From an uncultured Salinimicrobium sp. (GTDB lineage Bacteria; Bacteroidota; Bacteroidia; Flavobacteriales; Flavobacteriaceae), in assembly GCA_946887075.1 (NCBI GenBank), contig CAMPKA010000013.1:1-64000 (forward strand): 64,000 nt of DNA, read 5' to 3'. The notes under the pieces are model-generated. The model was not told where the DNA came from. It was given only the letters and a program-made list of their open reading frames with translations, and made no database searches. This document shows, in pieces, positions 1 to 7,284 of the stretch. How positions within the stretch are numbered: position 1 is the first letter of the stretch; each line of letters begins with the position of its first letter. Made by a program: the position numbers and the translations under genes.

Positions 1-1
1 A

Positions 2-154
2 ATGAACCCTTATCTGCAAATAGCAAGAGAACATCTTACTACTGAGGAGCTTGAAATGCTACTTGCAGAGAGAAAAAAACCTGTACCTAAGAAAATGACA
101 GCGGAAGAAGAGTTTGATCTTGAAATAGAAGAAGCTCTTAAAAAATTAATCTAA
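2..154 (+). CDS. small hypothetical protein (50 aa)
   Basis: Complete 50-residue frame starting at the second base of the window; it could also be the tail of a longer gene whose start lies to the left. The product is highly charged, with a run of Glu/Lys in the second half, and has no membrane segment or signal peptide. Its stop is two bases before the next small ORF, and all three leading ORFs (here, 157 and 263) begin in the same 'aacc-ATG' or similar context, so they look like one transcription unit. I do not recognise the family. Composition is AT-rich compared with the genes after 1986. Confidence 0.4.
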   Translation: MNPYLQIAREHLTTEELEMLLAERKKPVPKKMTAEEEFDLEIEEALKKLI

Positions 155-156
155 CC

Positions 157-252
157 ATGAAAGACTACCATCTTAAACCTGGAGAATCATTGCCCCTTCT
201 GAGCCGTAATCAGATGCGCAAGGCTTACTTTAGAATTAAGTTATTACTCTAA
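157..252 (+). CDS. very small hypothetical ORF (31 aa)
   Basis: A 31-residue frame that begins 2 nt after the stop of the preceding 50-aa ORF and ends 10 nt before the lipoprotein gene at 263. It is basic, with no obvious signal or membrane segment. The tight spacing suggests translation in tandem, but at this length a chance ORF or a remnant of a longer gene is equally possible. Confidence 0.25.
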   Translation: MKDYHLKPGESLPLLSRNQMRKAYFRIKLLL

Positions 253-262
253 CAGTCCAACC

Positions 263-748
263 ATGAAGAAACTATTACTAATCGTATTCATTTCTACCCT
301 CGTTTCCTGCGGGATTAAGTACTCCACTACCTCTATCGCACCGTTAGAAGCTTCGTTTGAATCTAGTGGCACTAAAGCAGAACTTTATGTAGAATCGGCT
401 AATTGGATGGCTGAGCAGTTTGGGGATTCAGATTCTGTAATTGAATTTATGGATAAAGAGGCGGGCATAATAACTGGAAAATATGTCTTAAACACTCTTT
501 ATGGGAATAGAGGGGTAGCAATTGGGAACAATTTCGCTCTTATAAGGTTACAGGTAAGGGACGGTTCTTCTAAAATAACTATAATGCCTTACCCCTTTAC
601 TGAAATGTTTGTCCCTGCTGGTCAGGAAGATCCGATCTATGGTAAAGATGAATCACAACCTCTTAGCTATGTCAAGGAAGATGCGATTGCAGACATGGAA
701 GAATTGTTGTGGTCCTACCAGGAATATTTGGAAAACCAGGATTTTTAA
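263..748 (+). CDS. predicted lipoprotein of unknown function (161 aa)
   Basis: Starts with a short type II signal peptide: two lysines, a hydrophobic stretch, then a lipobox L-V-S-C with the lipidated Cys at residue 16. The mature part is a small soluble domain of about 145 residues with mixed beta/alpha character and no motif I can name. Residue +2 after the cysteine is Gly and there is no acidic cluster, so the flavobacterial surface-export signal is absent and an inner-leaflet (periplasmic) location is more likely. It is the last gene before the possible tRNA-derived scar at 856-877 and shares the AT-rich composition of the left edge. Confidence 0.6.
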   Translation: MKKLLLIVFISTLVSCGIKYSTTSIAPLEASFESSGTKAELYVESANWMAEQFGDSDSVIEFMDKEAGIITGKYVLNTLYGNRGVAIGNNFALIRLQVRDGSSKITIMPYPFTEMFVPAGQEDPIYGKDESQPLSYVKEDAIADMEELLWSYQEYLENQDF

Positions 749-766
749 AGACTTCAAGGGTATCTG

Positions 767-778
767 TACGCGCGCGTA
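767..778. repeat. 12-bp perfect palindrome
   Basis: TACGCGCGCGTA is its own reverse complement. It lies 19 nt after the lipoprotein stop and about 90 nt before the tRNA-like scar, in an intergenic stretch that also carries a run of ten C residues (837-846) followed by TT-A5-G4, which can fold back. The clustering near a presumed element end is suggestive only. Confidence 0.45.
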
Positions 779-855
779 GGGATTTCAGACAAGAAGATAC
801 AGGGGGATTTAGAGTCCATAATGTACGGAAAACATTCCCCCCCCCCTTAAAAAGG

Positions 856-877
856 GGTTCGACTCCCGCCCTGGGCA
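856..877 (+). other. possible att scar: 3' end of a tRNA-Leu
   Basis: These 22 nt read like the 3' end of a tRNA: GG-TTCGACT (T loop), CCCGC (3' half of the T stem), CCTGGGC (3' acceptor strand) and A (discriminator). The acceptor strand would pair with a 5' GCCCAGG, which is a common start for tRNA-Leu. The bases upstream do not continue as a tRNA: the 5' half of the T stem is replaced by AAAGGGG, and no anticodon arm is present. A free-standing tRNA 3' end is what site-specific integration into a tRNA gene leaves at one end of an element. No integrase is visible in the window. Confidence 0.45.
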
Positions 878-960
878 TTTCTAGAGACTGAAGAAGAATA
901 TTAGTTGAGGTTTTACGTAGAACGAAAACAATAGAGTCATTGGAAACCACTTATAGAACC

Positions 961-1665
961 ATGAATATTATTTTTGAGGTCGAAAGGTCTTTTAAATATT
1001 TCAGAAGAGGACTTGCAGAAGTCCAAGGGATCTCAGGAAGGACTTCCTTTTACGATCCTGTTTTATTGTTTTTGGCCAGTGGTTTTGAAAGACTCTTTAA
1101 AGCCATGCTCTGCTTAAATTATAAAGAACGAAAGGGTATGCTACCAGAGCCCGGCGAACTTTGGAACCTGAAAAAAGGACATGATATTTTAGATTTGAAA
1201 AGTAAGGTTGAACTTGTTTGCCTTCCGATTGATCGACCTTACGGACAATCGGATTATGAATTAATTACAAAGGATGAAATAATTAATTTGATCTGTGAAT
1301 TACTTGGGGAATTCGCTCAAGGATCGAGGTATTTTAATTTAGATGCCGTGCTGGGCAGAAAACAACGTTATAACTCTGAAAGAGCATGGGAGAGCTTAGA
1401 GACAACGTTAATGAAAGCCTCTTTGGGTGAAGTGGAATATTATAAGAAGCTGGGGAACCCAAAAATGCTTGATGAGCTATACAGTTTATCAAATAGGGGA
1501 ATTGTAATTTATCTTGAGAAATACTTAAGGGCTATCACCAGACAGTTTATATTTCAAACCTTTTCAAATGATGCCTCTAGTATGATTGTGGCGGTTGATT
1601 ATTTTGGATATTTAAGAAACAGCGAACTTGGAATTACAAATTATACTGAATTCCGCAAATTTTAA
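961..1665 (+). CDS. hypothetical protein, faintly HEPN-like
   Basis: A frame of 234 residues from ATG 961; a TTG at 940 would add seven residues, but no ribosome-binding signal decides between them. The sequence is helical and charged, with no signal peptide or membrane segment. An N-terminal stretch has a hydrophobic helix containing 'ERLFKAML', followed after about 30 residues by 'GHDILDL'. That pattern resembles nucleotide-binding/RNase HEPN-type helical bundles, but the R-x4-6-H catalytic motif is not seen, so the assignment is weak. It stands alone between the tRNA scar and tRNA-Ser, is AT-rich, and is likely part of accessory DNA. Confidence 0.55.
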   Translation: MNIIFEVERSFKYFRRGLAEVQGISGRTSFYDPVLLFLASGFERLFKAMLCLNYKERKGMLPEPGELWNLKKGHDILDLKSKVELVCLPIDRPYGQSDYELITKDEIINLICELLGEFAQGSRYFNLDAVLGRKQRYNSERAWESLETTLMKASLGEVEYYKKLGNPKMLDELYSLSNRGIVIYLEKYLRAITRQFIFQTFSNDASSMIVAVDYFGYLRNSELGITNYTEFRKF

Positions 1666-1784
1666 ATTTTCTTAAAAGCGAGCAAAAAATAACTCTTTAC
1701 TAATTGCATCAACTTCCAGAGCAGGAACAATTTTTAGGTCAAAGTAATTCAACCGTACATTAATCGTACATAACAAAAAACCAA

Positions 1785-1823
1785 AAAACCGCAATCACTT
1801 TTTAATAAGTGTATTACGGTTTT
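1785..1823 (-). terminator. intrinsic terminator of tRNA-Ser
   Basis: Read on the minus strand, a long hairpin starts four nucleotides after the encoded CCA: an AAAACCG/CGGTTTT base, an AAT/ATT step with a small bulge and a CACTT/AAGTG tip. It is followed by TTGGTTTTTTG. Position and strand fit termination of the tRNA transcript. Confidence 0.75.
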
Positions 1824-1826
1824 GTG

Positions 1827-1914
1827 TGGCGGAGAAAGAGGGATTCGAACCCCCGGAGGTGTGACCCTCAACAGTTTTCAAGACTGCCGCATTCGACCAC
1901 TCTGCCATTTCTCC
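1827..1914 (-). tRNA. tRNA-Ser (anticodon UGA)
   Basis: The minus strand gives a full class II tRNA: acceptor GGAGAAA pairing with TTTCTCC, a D arm, an anticodon loop CTTGAAA with anticodon TGA, a long variable arm typical of serine tRNAs, a T arm with GGGGGTTCGAATCCC, discriminator G and an encoded CCA (1827-1829). A TATATTTG box lies 10 nt upstream and a strong hairpin terminator follows, so it is a self-contained unit. The plus strand holds the well-known false ORF that appears antisense to tRNA-Ser. Confidence 0.97.
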
Positions 1915-1924
1915 ATTGCGGATG

Positions 1925-1932
1925 CAAATATA
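1925..1932 (-). promoter_or_regulatory. -7 box for tRNA-Ser
   Basis: TATATTTG on the minus strand matches the Bacteroidota -7 consensus TAnnTTTG exactly. Its last base is 11 nt before the tRNA 5' end, giving a predicted leader of about four nucleotides. No clear TTTG is seen at -33. Confidence 0.7.
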
Positions 1933-1943
1933 ACAAGATTTTT

Positions 1944-1962
1944 AAATCCTGAGGAAGGATTT
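1944..1962. repeat. hairpin between xth and tRNA-Ser
   Basis: AAATCCT and AGGATTT form a perfect 7-bp stem with a 5-nt loop. It lies after the exonuclease III stop and just upstream of the tRNA -7 box. It has no U tract on the minus strand, so it is only a weak terminator candidate; it could also act on the tRNA promoter. Confidence 0.35.
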
Positions 1963-1985
1963 CCAAATTTTCAGACACTACTTGA

Positions 1986-2759
1986 TCAAAGATCCAGTTC
2001 TATCCATACCGGTGCATGATCACTGGATTTTTCCCAGCCTCTAACATGATGATCCACCTTAGCTTCAGTCAGTTTCGAAACCAAATCGGGACTGAGGAGG
2101 AAATGATCTATTCGTAACCCTGCATTCCTCGAATAAGCGTTTCTGAAGTAATCCCAAAAAGTATAAATAGTTTCTGCTGGATAGAGTTTTCTTATGGCAT
2201 CAGTCCAACCCTGATCAAGGAGATTCTTAAATGCGGCTCTAACCTCTGGACGAAAGAGGGCATCATCAACCCATCTCTCAGGCTTGTATACATCCTTTTC
2301 AGTAGGCATGACATTAAAGTCGCCAGTAAGCAGGGCAGGTTGCTTTGATTTTAAAATATCATCTGCCCTTTCCTGCAGTCTCTGGAACCATCGCATCTTG
2401 TACTCGAATTTAGGACCCGGTACGGGATTGCCATTGGGCAAGTATAGACAGCAAACAAGAATGCCACCCACCTCGGCTTCAAGGTATCTGCTTTGCAGAT
2501 CCTCATCATCTCCCGCCAGACCCCGACTGGTCTCAACAGGAATACCTTTCCTGGACAAGATAGCCACACCATTCCAACTTTTCTGACCATGCCAGATCCC
2601 TCTGTATCCCGCTTTCTCAATAGGTTCTTTCGGAATTTTTTCATCCGGAGCCTTAAGTTCCTGAAGGCACACCACATCGGGTTGAGAAGACTCCAGCCAT
2701 TTGAGAAAAACCGGCAAGCGGGCATTTATCCCGTTGACATTGTAGGTAGCGATTTTCAT
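1986..2759 (-). CDS. xth: exodeoxyribonuclease III
   Basis: Class II AP endonuclease/3'-5' exonuclease of base-excision repair, 257 residues, the usual length for the family. Visible catalytic landmarks are Asn7 in 'NVNGIN', the metal-binding Glu34 in 'LQELK', the 'GDFN' loop in mid-protein and the C-terminal 'SDHAP' histidine. It acts in the cytoplasm on apurinic sites and damaged 3' ends. The gene stands alone, with tRNA-Ser downstream and a histidine kinase gene upstream on the same strand. Other DNA-repair genes (exonuclease VII, Ku-LigD) lie within 8 kb, but they are not in one operon. Confidence 0.93.
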   Translation of the reverse strand: MKIATYNVNGINARLPVFLKWLESSQPDVVCLQELKAPDEKIPKEPIEKAGYRGIWHGQKSWNGVAILSRKGIPVETSRGLAGDDEDLQSRYLEAEVGGILVCCLYLPNGNPVPGPKFEYKMRWFQRLQERADDILKSKQPALLTGDFNVMPTEKDVYKPERWVDDALFRPEVRAAFKNLLDQGWTDAIRKLYPAETIYTFWDYFRNAYSRNAGLRIDHFLLSPDLVSKLTEAKVDHHVRGWEKSSDHAPVWIELDL

Positions 2760-2818
2760 GCTCTAAATCTTTGGATGATTCCTCAAATTACGAAAAAATT
2801 CCTGGCCGCCGAATGTCC

Positions 2819-4015
2819 TTAAGTAAGCTCCCTGCTGGGCATCTTAAAGGTGAAACGAGTTTCCTTTTCGTTAGAGATCGCCTCGATTATGCCACCATGG
2901 GCCTTGGCGATCTCGCTTGCGATGAACAAACCTAAACCCAGTCCTTTTTTTTGAGGCTGCTCCTGATCTTTGAAAAACGGTTCAAACATATGGTCCATCA
3001 GTTCGTCAGGTATTTTTTCACCTTTATTGGAGACTGCGATAATAAACTGATCCTTGTCGGAGCTTATCCCGACCTGGATGGGATGATCCGGAGCACCATG
3101 TGTGGCCGCGTTCGAAAGCAGGTTGGATAACAGCTGCGCGATCCGGTCTTTATCACAGACCACAGGGGCCTGCATTCTGATATCGCAATGGACTTCTCTT
3201 CCCAGGGAATTATTTTCCACTTCCTGAACAACCTGACCGAGAATTTTCATCAGGGAAGACTTGTTTTCTTCCAGTTTTAAAGTAATGCCATCCCCGAGCT
3301 GTCCACGCGCAAAATCCAGAACGTTTTCTACGAGGGAATTCATCCTGTATGTGGTGGATTTGATCAACTCTGCTTGCCGTCTGGTCATTTCCTCCTTTGT
3401 ACTTTTCAGAATGATTTCCGCACTCATTCTTGTCGTAGCCACTGGATTCTTCAGGTCATGCCCGAGAACTGATATAAATTGATCCCTGACAACCGCAACC
3501 TGCTGCTCGCTTTCGAGTTTGGAAGTGATCTTCTCTAGTTGCTCCACTGACTGTAGGTGGAAGGACAGCAAGTCTGCGAGCAGAGCGAAAATTCCTCGGA
3601 TTTCAGGGGTGTCGACCTTAACCGGCCTGGAATCGAGAGCACACAGGGTTCCGAAAAAATCTCCGTTTTTCCGGTAGACGGGTACGGAAACATAGCTGTT
3701 TATCTTATATATCTTCGGAGTGTGATGATCGCAGTATGTTGGGTCCTGTTGTACATCATCAATGAAGATGGCTTCTTGATTCTGATGAACCTCCTGGCAA
3801 AGGGTAGTGGAGATATCGAGTTCGTCCCCCGGCTGTAGCCCGAACTGGACGAGATCTTTTGTTTTGCAGGTAATCCAACGCTCCTCTGTTACTCTGGCAA
3901 TTGCCGAGAAACCCATGCCAGTGGTGCGACAGATTACGTCGAGAAGTTGGTCAACTATCGGAATCTTTTGTACAGCATCAACATCTGCAGCAAAAGCGGG
4001 TTCTAAAGTCTTAAT
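2819..4015 (-). CDS. GAF-domain sensor histidine kinase (start uncertain, possibly ATT)
   Basis: From the first ATG (3916) the protein has 365 residues: an N-terminal GAF-type sensor domain (about 1-115), a coiled linker, a HisKA dimerisation helix with phospho-acceptor His153 in 'LGHDLKNP', and a HATPase domain with 'LLSNA', 'GEKIP' and 'GLGLGLFIA' boxes. Upstream of that ATG the same frame stays open for 33 more codons. They encode 'VDQLLDVICRTTG' directly before 'MGFSAIARV', a piece that belongs to the GAF domain in relatives. In that stretch there is no ATG, GTG or TTG. The only plausible initiator before the TAA at 4019-4021 is ATT at 4013-4015, giving 398 residues. No response regulator gene is adjacent. 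The kinase is soluble. Confidence 0.8.
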   Translation of the reverse strand: MKTLEPAFAADVDAVQKIPIVDQLLDVICRTTGMGFSAIARVTEERWITCKTKDLVQFGLQPGDELDISTTLCQEVHQNQEAIFIDDVQQDPTYCDHHTPKIYKINSYVSVPVYRKNGDFFGTLCALDSRPVKVDTPEIRGIFALLADLLSFHLQSVEQLEKITSKLESEQQVAVVRDQFISVLGHDLKNPVATTRMSAEIILKSTKEEMTRRQAELIKSTTYRMNSLVENVLDFARGQLGDGITLKLEENKSSLMKILGQVVQEVENNSLGREVHCDIRMQAPVVCDKDRIAQLLSNLLSNAATHGAPDHPIQVGISSDKDQFIIAVSNKGEKIPDELMDHMFEPFFKDQEQPQKKGLGLGLFIASEIAKAHGGIIEAISNEKETRFTFKMPSRELT

Positions 4016-4043
4016 AGGTTAAAAGGGTTTTGATGGTCTGTCA

Positions 4044-4051
4044 CAAATATA
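4044..4051 (-). promoter_or_regulatory. -7 box for the GAF histidine kinase
   Basis: TATATTTG on the minus strand, an exact TAnnTTTG match, in the gap after xseB. Transcription would start near 4037, about 22 nt before the ATT at 4015, which supports initiation upstream of the ATG at 3916. Confidence 0.55.
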
Positions 4052-4060
4052 ATGTTTTCC

Positions 4061-4282
4061 CTATAATTCCTGATTATCCTGTTGTGGTGGACGGATGGAT
4101 TTCAGGCTGTCCATAACCCGTTGTTCTGTACCGAGCAGTTTGGTCCTGCATATTTCAAGCAAATGGGTCGCCCGGATGACCTTTTCCTCAAGTTCGTCTA
4201 TTCCGGTTTTGGAATTCTCCAGGTCCGCTATAATGCCTTTTAACTCCTCATAGGCTTCCTGGTAATTTTTGTCTTCTTCCAT
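4061..4282 (-). CDS. xseB: exodeoxyribonuclease VII small subunit
   Basis: 73 residues, the normal size for XseB. The profile is a short two-helix coiled coil: 'YEELKGIIADLE' near the N-terminus, then a second helix with regularly spaced Leu/Ile. XseB binds XseA and is needed for the bidirectional single-strand exonuclease activity. The gene begins 5 nt after the xseA stop, so the two subunits are co-transcribed. Confidence 0.9.
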   Translation of the reverse strand: MEEDKNYQEAYEELKGIIADLENSKTGIDELEEKVIRATHLLEICRTKLLGTEQRVMDSLKSIRPPQQDNQEL

Positions 4283-4287
4283 GGTGA

Positions 4288-5541
4288 TTACTTCTCTACA
4301 TCAATTCTTGATACTGTTGCTGTTGATCTGCCGATGAGATATTCTGTTTCTATTACATCTCCAGGTTTTAAGTCAGCAGGATTAGAAATGGCTTTGCCGT
4401 TTCTCCTGGTTATGCTATATCCTCTTTTCAGTACGTTCTCCGGTGAAAGCAGCTGGATTCTTCCGGCCGTCTGATCCAGGAATTCTTTCTCAGTACGAAG
4501 CATATTTTGTACTTCCCTATATCCCTTCATCCTGAAATCCTCAAGATCCCGCTTTGCGTCTTCCAGACTCCTTTGAGAAAGATATCGAATCTTCTCTGAA
4601 TAGTTATCGAGAAAATTCCGCTGTCTTTCGATCAGTAGAGCACTTGCCGCACCCATTCTCGAGGCGTAAGACTCCAGGCTCCTGAAGAATTCGTGAAATT
4701 TTTGGATCAGGAATTCCGCAATCTTAGTGGGGGTGATAAAGCTTTGATGGGAGACCAGTTCGGTAACGGTCTGGTTTGTCGAATGGCCTATTCCAGTGAG
4801 CACCGGGAGGGGGAAAGCTGCGATTTCCCTGGCCAGCTCATAGGAATCGTAACAGCTCAATCCTACCTCACCGCCACCTCCTCGAAGAATTATCACAGCA
4901 TCAAATATTTCATGAAAATCACGGATCCTTCTAAGCTGAGAAACAATCGTCTTTACCGCCCTGTCTCCCTGAAGAATTGCTGGAAATAGCAGGTGATGAA
5001 ACTGATATCCCCATGGATTCCCTCCAATAATGCTGAGGAAATCCTGATAACCTTTGCTGCTGTCCACTGAAATAAGAGCCAGGGTCTTTGGAAGGTGCGG
5101 GAGCGATTTCTGCCTGTTGAGATCATAGATGCCTTCCTGCTTCAATCTGGCGATGCTTCCCATTTTTTGCCTTGCCAGTTCACCCAGGGTATAGGCCGGA
5201 TCAATATCCAGGATATTCAGGGCCAGCCCGTAAACCGGGTGGAAAGTCAGTTGGGCCTGGGCAACAACTTTCATATCATCAGCGAGTTCCTCGTTGAGCA
5301 CTTCCTTGAACTTCCTTCTTATTTTTATATGGTTGTCCTTCCAGATATTCCCTTTGATTTCGGCGATGATCTTGCCGTTCCGCTTCTCAACAAGTTCAGG
5401 ATAACAATGGCCTGTCTGAGGATAATGATTAAGCCGCACAATTTCCGCTTTGATCCAGATGACGGTACTGCAGTGGTTTTCGATGACCCGTTCAACCGAA
5501 CGGGTCACACTGAAAAGCGAGTAGATCTTATTTGAATCCAT
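4288..5541 (-). CDS. xseA: exodeoxyribonuclease VII large subunit
   Basis: 417 residues. It has the N-terminal OB-fold (about 10-110), the catalytic domain with a Gly-rich 'RGGGGEVG' loop and 'GIGHSTNQT', then a long coiled-coil region and a short C-terminal 'LKRGYSITR' beta element. In proteobacterial XseA the motif is HExDxT; here it is H-S-T-N-Q-T, a form I have seen in Bacteroidota relatives. It degrades single-stranded DNA in repair and recombination. It is divergent from the OYE gene, whose true start is 119 nt away. Confidence 0.92.
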   Translation of the reverse strand: MDSNKIYSLFSVTRSVERVIENHCSTVIWIKAEIVRLNHYPQTGHCYPELVEKRNGKIIAEIKGNIWKDNHIKIRRKFKEVLNEELADDMKVVAQAQLTFHPVYGLALNILDIDPAYTLGELARQKMGSIARLKQEGIYDLNRQKSLPHLPKTLALISVDSSKGYQDFLSIIGGNPWGYQFHHLLFPAILQGDRAVKTIVSQLRRIRDFHEIFDAVIILRGGGGEVGLSCYDSYELAREIAAFPLPVLTGIGHSTNQTVTELVSHQSFITPTKIAEFLIQKFHEFFRSLESYASRMGAASALLIERQRNFLDNYSEKIRYLSQRSLEDAKRDLEDFRMKGYREVQNMLRTEKEFLDQTAGRIQLLSPENVLKRGYSITRRNGKAISNPADLKPGDVIETEYLIGRSTATVSRIDVEK

Positions 5542-5659
5542 GGTTAAGATAGCTGCTGAGGATAAAGGTATCGAATCTGAAACGAAAATAAGTGGGAGAC
5601 TCCCTGAGAACAGCGATTATGAATTGGCAATATTATGTAGTTTTACAAAAAAGGATCAG

Positions 5660-6751
5660 ATGGGTGAGAAAAAACATTTCCTGTTCAAACCACTGCGAAT
5701 AAGAGAGGTAATTATCAGGAACCGGATTGCGGTCTCTCCGATGTGCATGTACAGCAGTGAAGATGGTTTTGCAAATCATTGGCATCTTGTGCACCTGGGA
5801 AGCCGGGCAGTCGGCGGTGCCGGTTTGATCTTAACGGAAGCTGCCGCAGTTTCTCCCGAGGGCCGGATCAGTCCAGATGATCTCGGTATCTGGAAAGACG
5901 AACATATCCAGGGGTTAAAGGAAATCACCCAGTTTATTGAAAAACAGGGGGCAGTGCCCGGAATTCAAATTGCTCATGCGGGAAGAAAAGCCTCCACGGC
6001 AAGTCCATTTAAAGGAGGCGGAAGGCTCAGCAGGGCGGACGGAGGATGGCAACCGGTCGGCCCAAGTGCCATACCTTTCAATGAAGGAGAAGAGGCTCCT
6101 GAGGTTCTGGAGGAAAAAGGATTGAATAGGGTCATTGAAGATTTTGCCACGGCAGCAGAACGAGCTCTAAAAGCCGGATTCAAGATCGTGGAGATCCATG
6201 CTGCCCATGGATACCTACTTCACGAATTCCTTTCCCCTCTTAGCAACAAACGTATGGACAATTACGGCGGGACCTTTCACAACAGGGTACGACTTCTTCT
6301 GGAGGTAACCCGGGCAGTCCGCAAAAAATGGCCAGCAGCGTATCCCCTGTTTGTACGTATCTCCGCCACGGACTGGGTTGAGAATGGTTGGAATGAACAC
6401 GATGCCCTGGAACTTTCCAAGATTCTTTCGCTAGAAGGGGTCGATCTTATCGATTGTTCCTCAGGGGGTCTCGTACCTGATGCAAATATTCCGGTCCAGA
6501 AAGGTTATCAAACTGGATTTTCCGCCAGTATCCGCTCAGGGACCCCGATTCTGACCGGGGCCGTGGGACTGATCACCGAACCGCTTGAAGCTGAAAAGAT
6601 CCTGACCGAGGGAAAAGCCGATATGGTTTTCTTAGGGAGAGCTTTTTTGCGACGGCCTTACTTTCCTCTTGAAGCCGCCAATGAACTGGGGGTTAAGGTT
6701 GAATGGCCCCAACAGTACCACAGGGCAAGACCCAGACAGCAGGAGGATTAA
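5660..6751 (+). CDS. NADH:flavin oxidoreductase, Old Yellow Enzyme family (YqjM-like)
   Basis: 363 residues from ATG 5660, beginning 'MGEKKHFLFKPLRIRE'. The frame is open to 5540, but the extra 40 residues are low-complexity, overlap the start of xseA and do not belong to the family. TIM-barrel FMN enzyme with 'SPMCMYSSEDGFAN' (the Cys near the flavin found in YqjM-type enzymes), 'HAGRKAS', 'IHAAHGYLLHEFLSPLSN' (His-x-x-His substrate pair) and 'NRVRLLLEV'. It reduces activated C=C bonds with NAD(P)H; the physiological substrate cannot be inferred. It is convergent with the holin-like gene at 6756, with a 4-nt gap. Confidence 0.88.
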   Translation: MGEKKHFLFKPLRIREVIIRNRIAVSPMCMYSSEDGFANHWHLVHLGSRAVGGAGLILTEAAAVSPEGRISPDDLGIWKDEHIQGLKEITQFIEKQGAVPGIQIAHAGRKASTASPFKGGGRLSRADGGWQPVGPSAIPFNEGEEAPEVLEEKGLNRVIEDFATAAERALKAGFKIVEIHAAHGYLLHEFLSPLSNKRMDNYGGTFHNRVRLLLEVTRAVRKKWPAAYPLFVRISATDWVENGWNEHDALELSKILSLEGVDLIDCSSGGLVPDANIPVQKGYQTGFSASIRSGTPILTGAVGLITEPLEAEKILTEGKADMVFLGRAFLRRPYFPLEAANELGVKVEWPQQYHRARPRQQED

Positions 6752-6755
6752 GGAA

Positions 6756-7112
6756 CTACAGAATAATAGCATCAACGACGGCGCCAACAAGAGCCAGAAG
6801 AATGGCCAGCCAAAGGGAAGGCAAAAATCCGTGGGTCTTGAAATCGGAACTCAGCTTATCCGCCAGTTCAATAATAATGGCATAGGCTATAGTTCGGGTG
6901 ATGAAACCAATCCCGAGAAAATAGAAGATCCCGAGGGTGGCGATATTGAGGATCACAGTAAGAATCCAACCGAGAAAGAAACTGAGCACTCCAATCATTA
7001 AGGCCACGATAATCGCCGTGGTAAATCCTTTTAATTCCACCTTTGGAAAAATTTTCGCGGCGATAAGAAGAACTACGGAATCGATCAGGATGTGAATAAG
7101 CCAGTCTAACAT
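6756..7112 (-). CDS. small four-helix membrane protein, phage-holin-like family
   Basis: 118 residues, almost wholly hydrophobic, with about four membrane segments and two short charged loops. The pattern fits the family named 'mycobacterial 4 TMS phage holin' (Phage_holin_4_2), which is common as a chromosomal gene in Bacteroidota and has no proven lytic role there. No endolysin or other phage gene is nearby, so the name should not be read as evidence of a prophage. It is transcribed away from Ku. Confidence 0.75.
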   Translation of the reverse strand: MLDWLIHILIDSVVLLIAAKIFPKVELKGFTTAIIVALMIGVLSFFLGWILTVILNIATLGIFYFLGIGFITRTIAYAIIIELADKLSSDFKTHGFLPSLWLAILLALVGAVVDAIIL

Positions 7113-7284
7113 ACCTTCGGGATTGCAGACTTGAAATTATTCAATTCTCCTTAAGTGTTCAAGGATTTGGGAAAAGTTTGGGAAGCCGACCCGGATTGCC
7201 TTTGACCGTTAATCCTTTGCTAATCATCCTGAAGCCATACGAGAAAAGCCTTAACTTGGTGTTCCTTTTATTAAAAAAGCAAGG

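Noticed and set aside
1670..1780. Minus-strand frame reading V-R-L-N-Y-F-D-L-K-I-V-P-A-L-E before a stop, possible integrase or gene remnant
   Set aside because: Only about 36 codons, no ATG start and no match I can name; kept out of the annotation although it lies near the possible att scar.
1822..2019. 65-aa plus-strand frame opening MCGGERGIRTPGG
   Set aside because: It is the antisense strand of tRNA-Ser; this false protein appears wherever that tRNA does.
6756..7112. Prophage signal from the holin-like gene
   Set aside because: The family is chromosomal in many Bacteroidota, and no endolysin, capsid or integrase gene is near.
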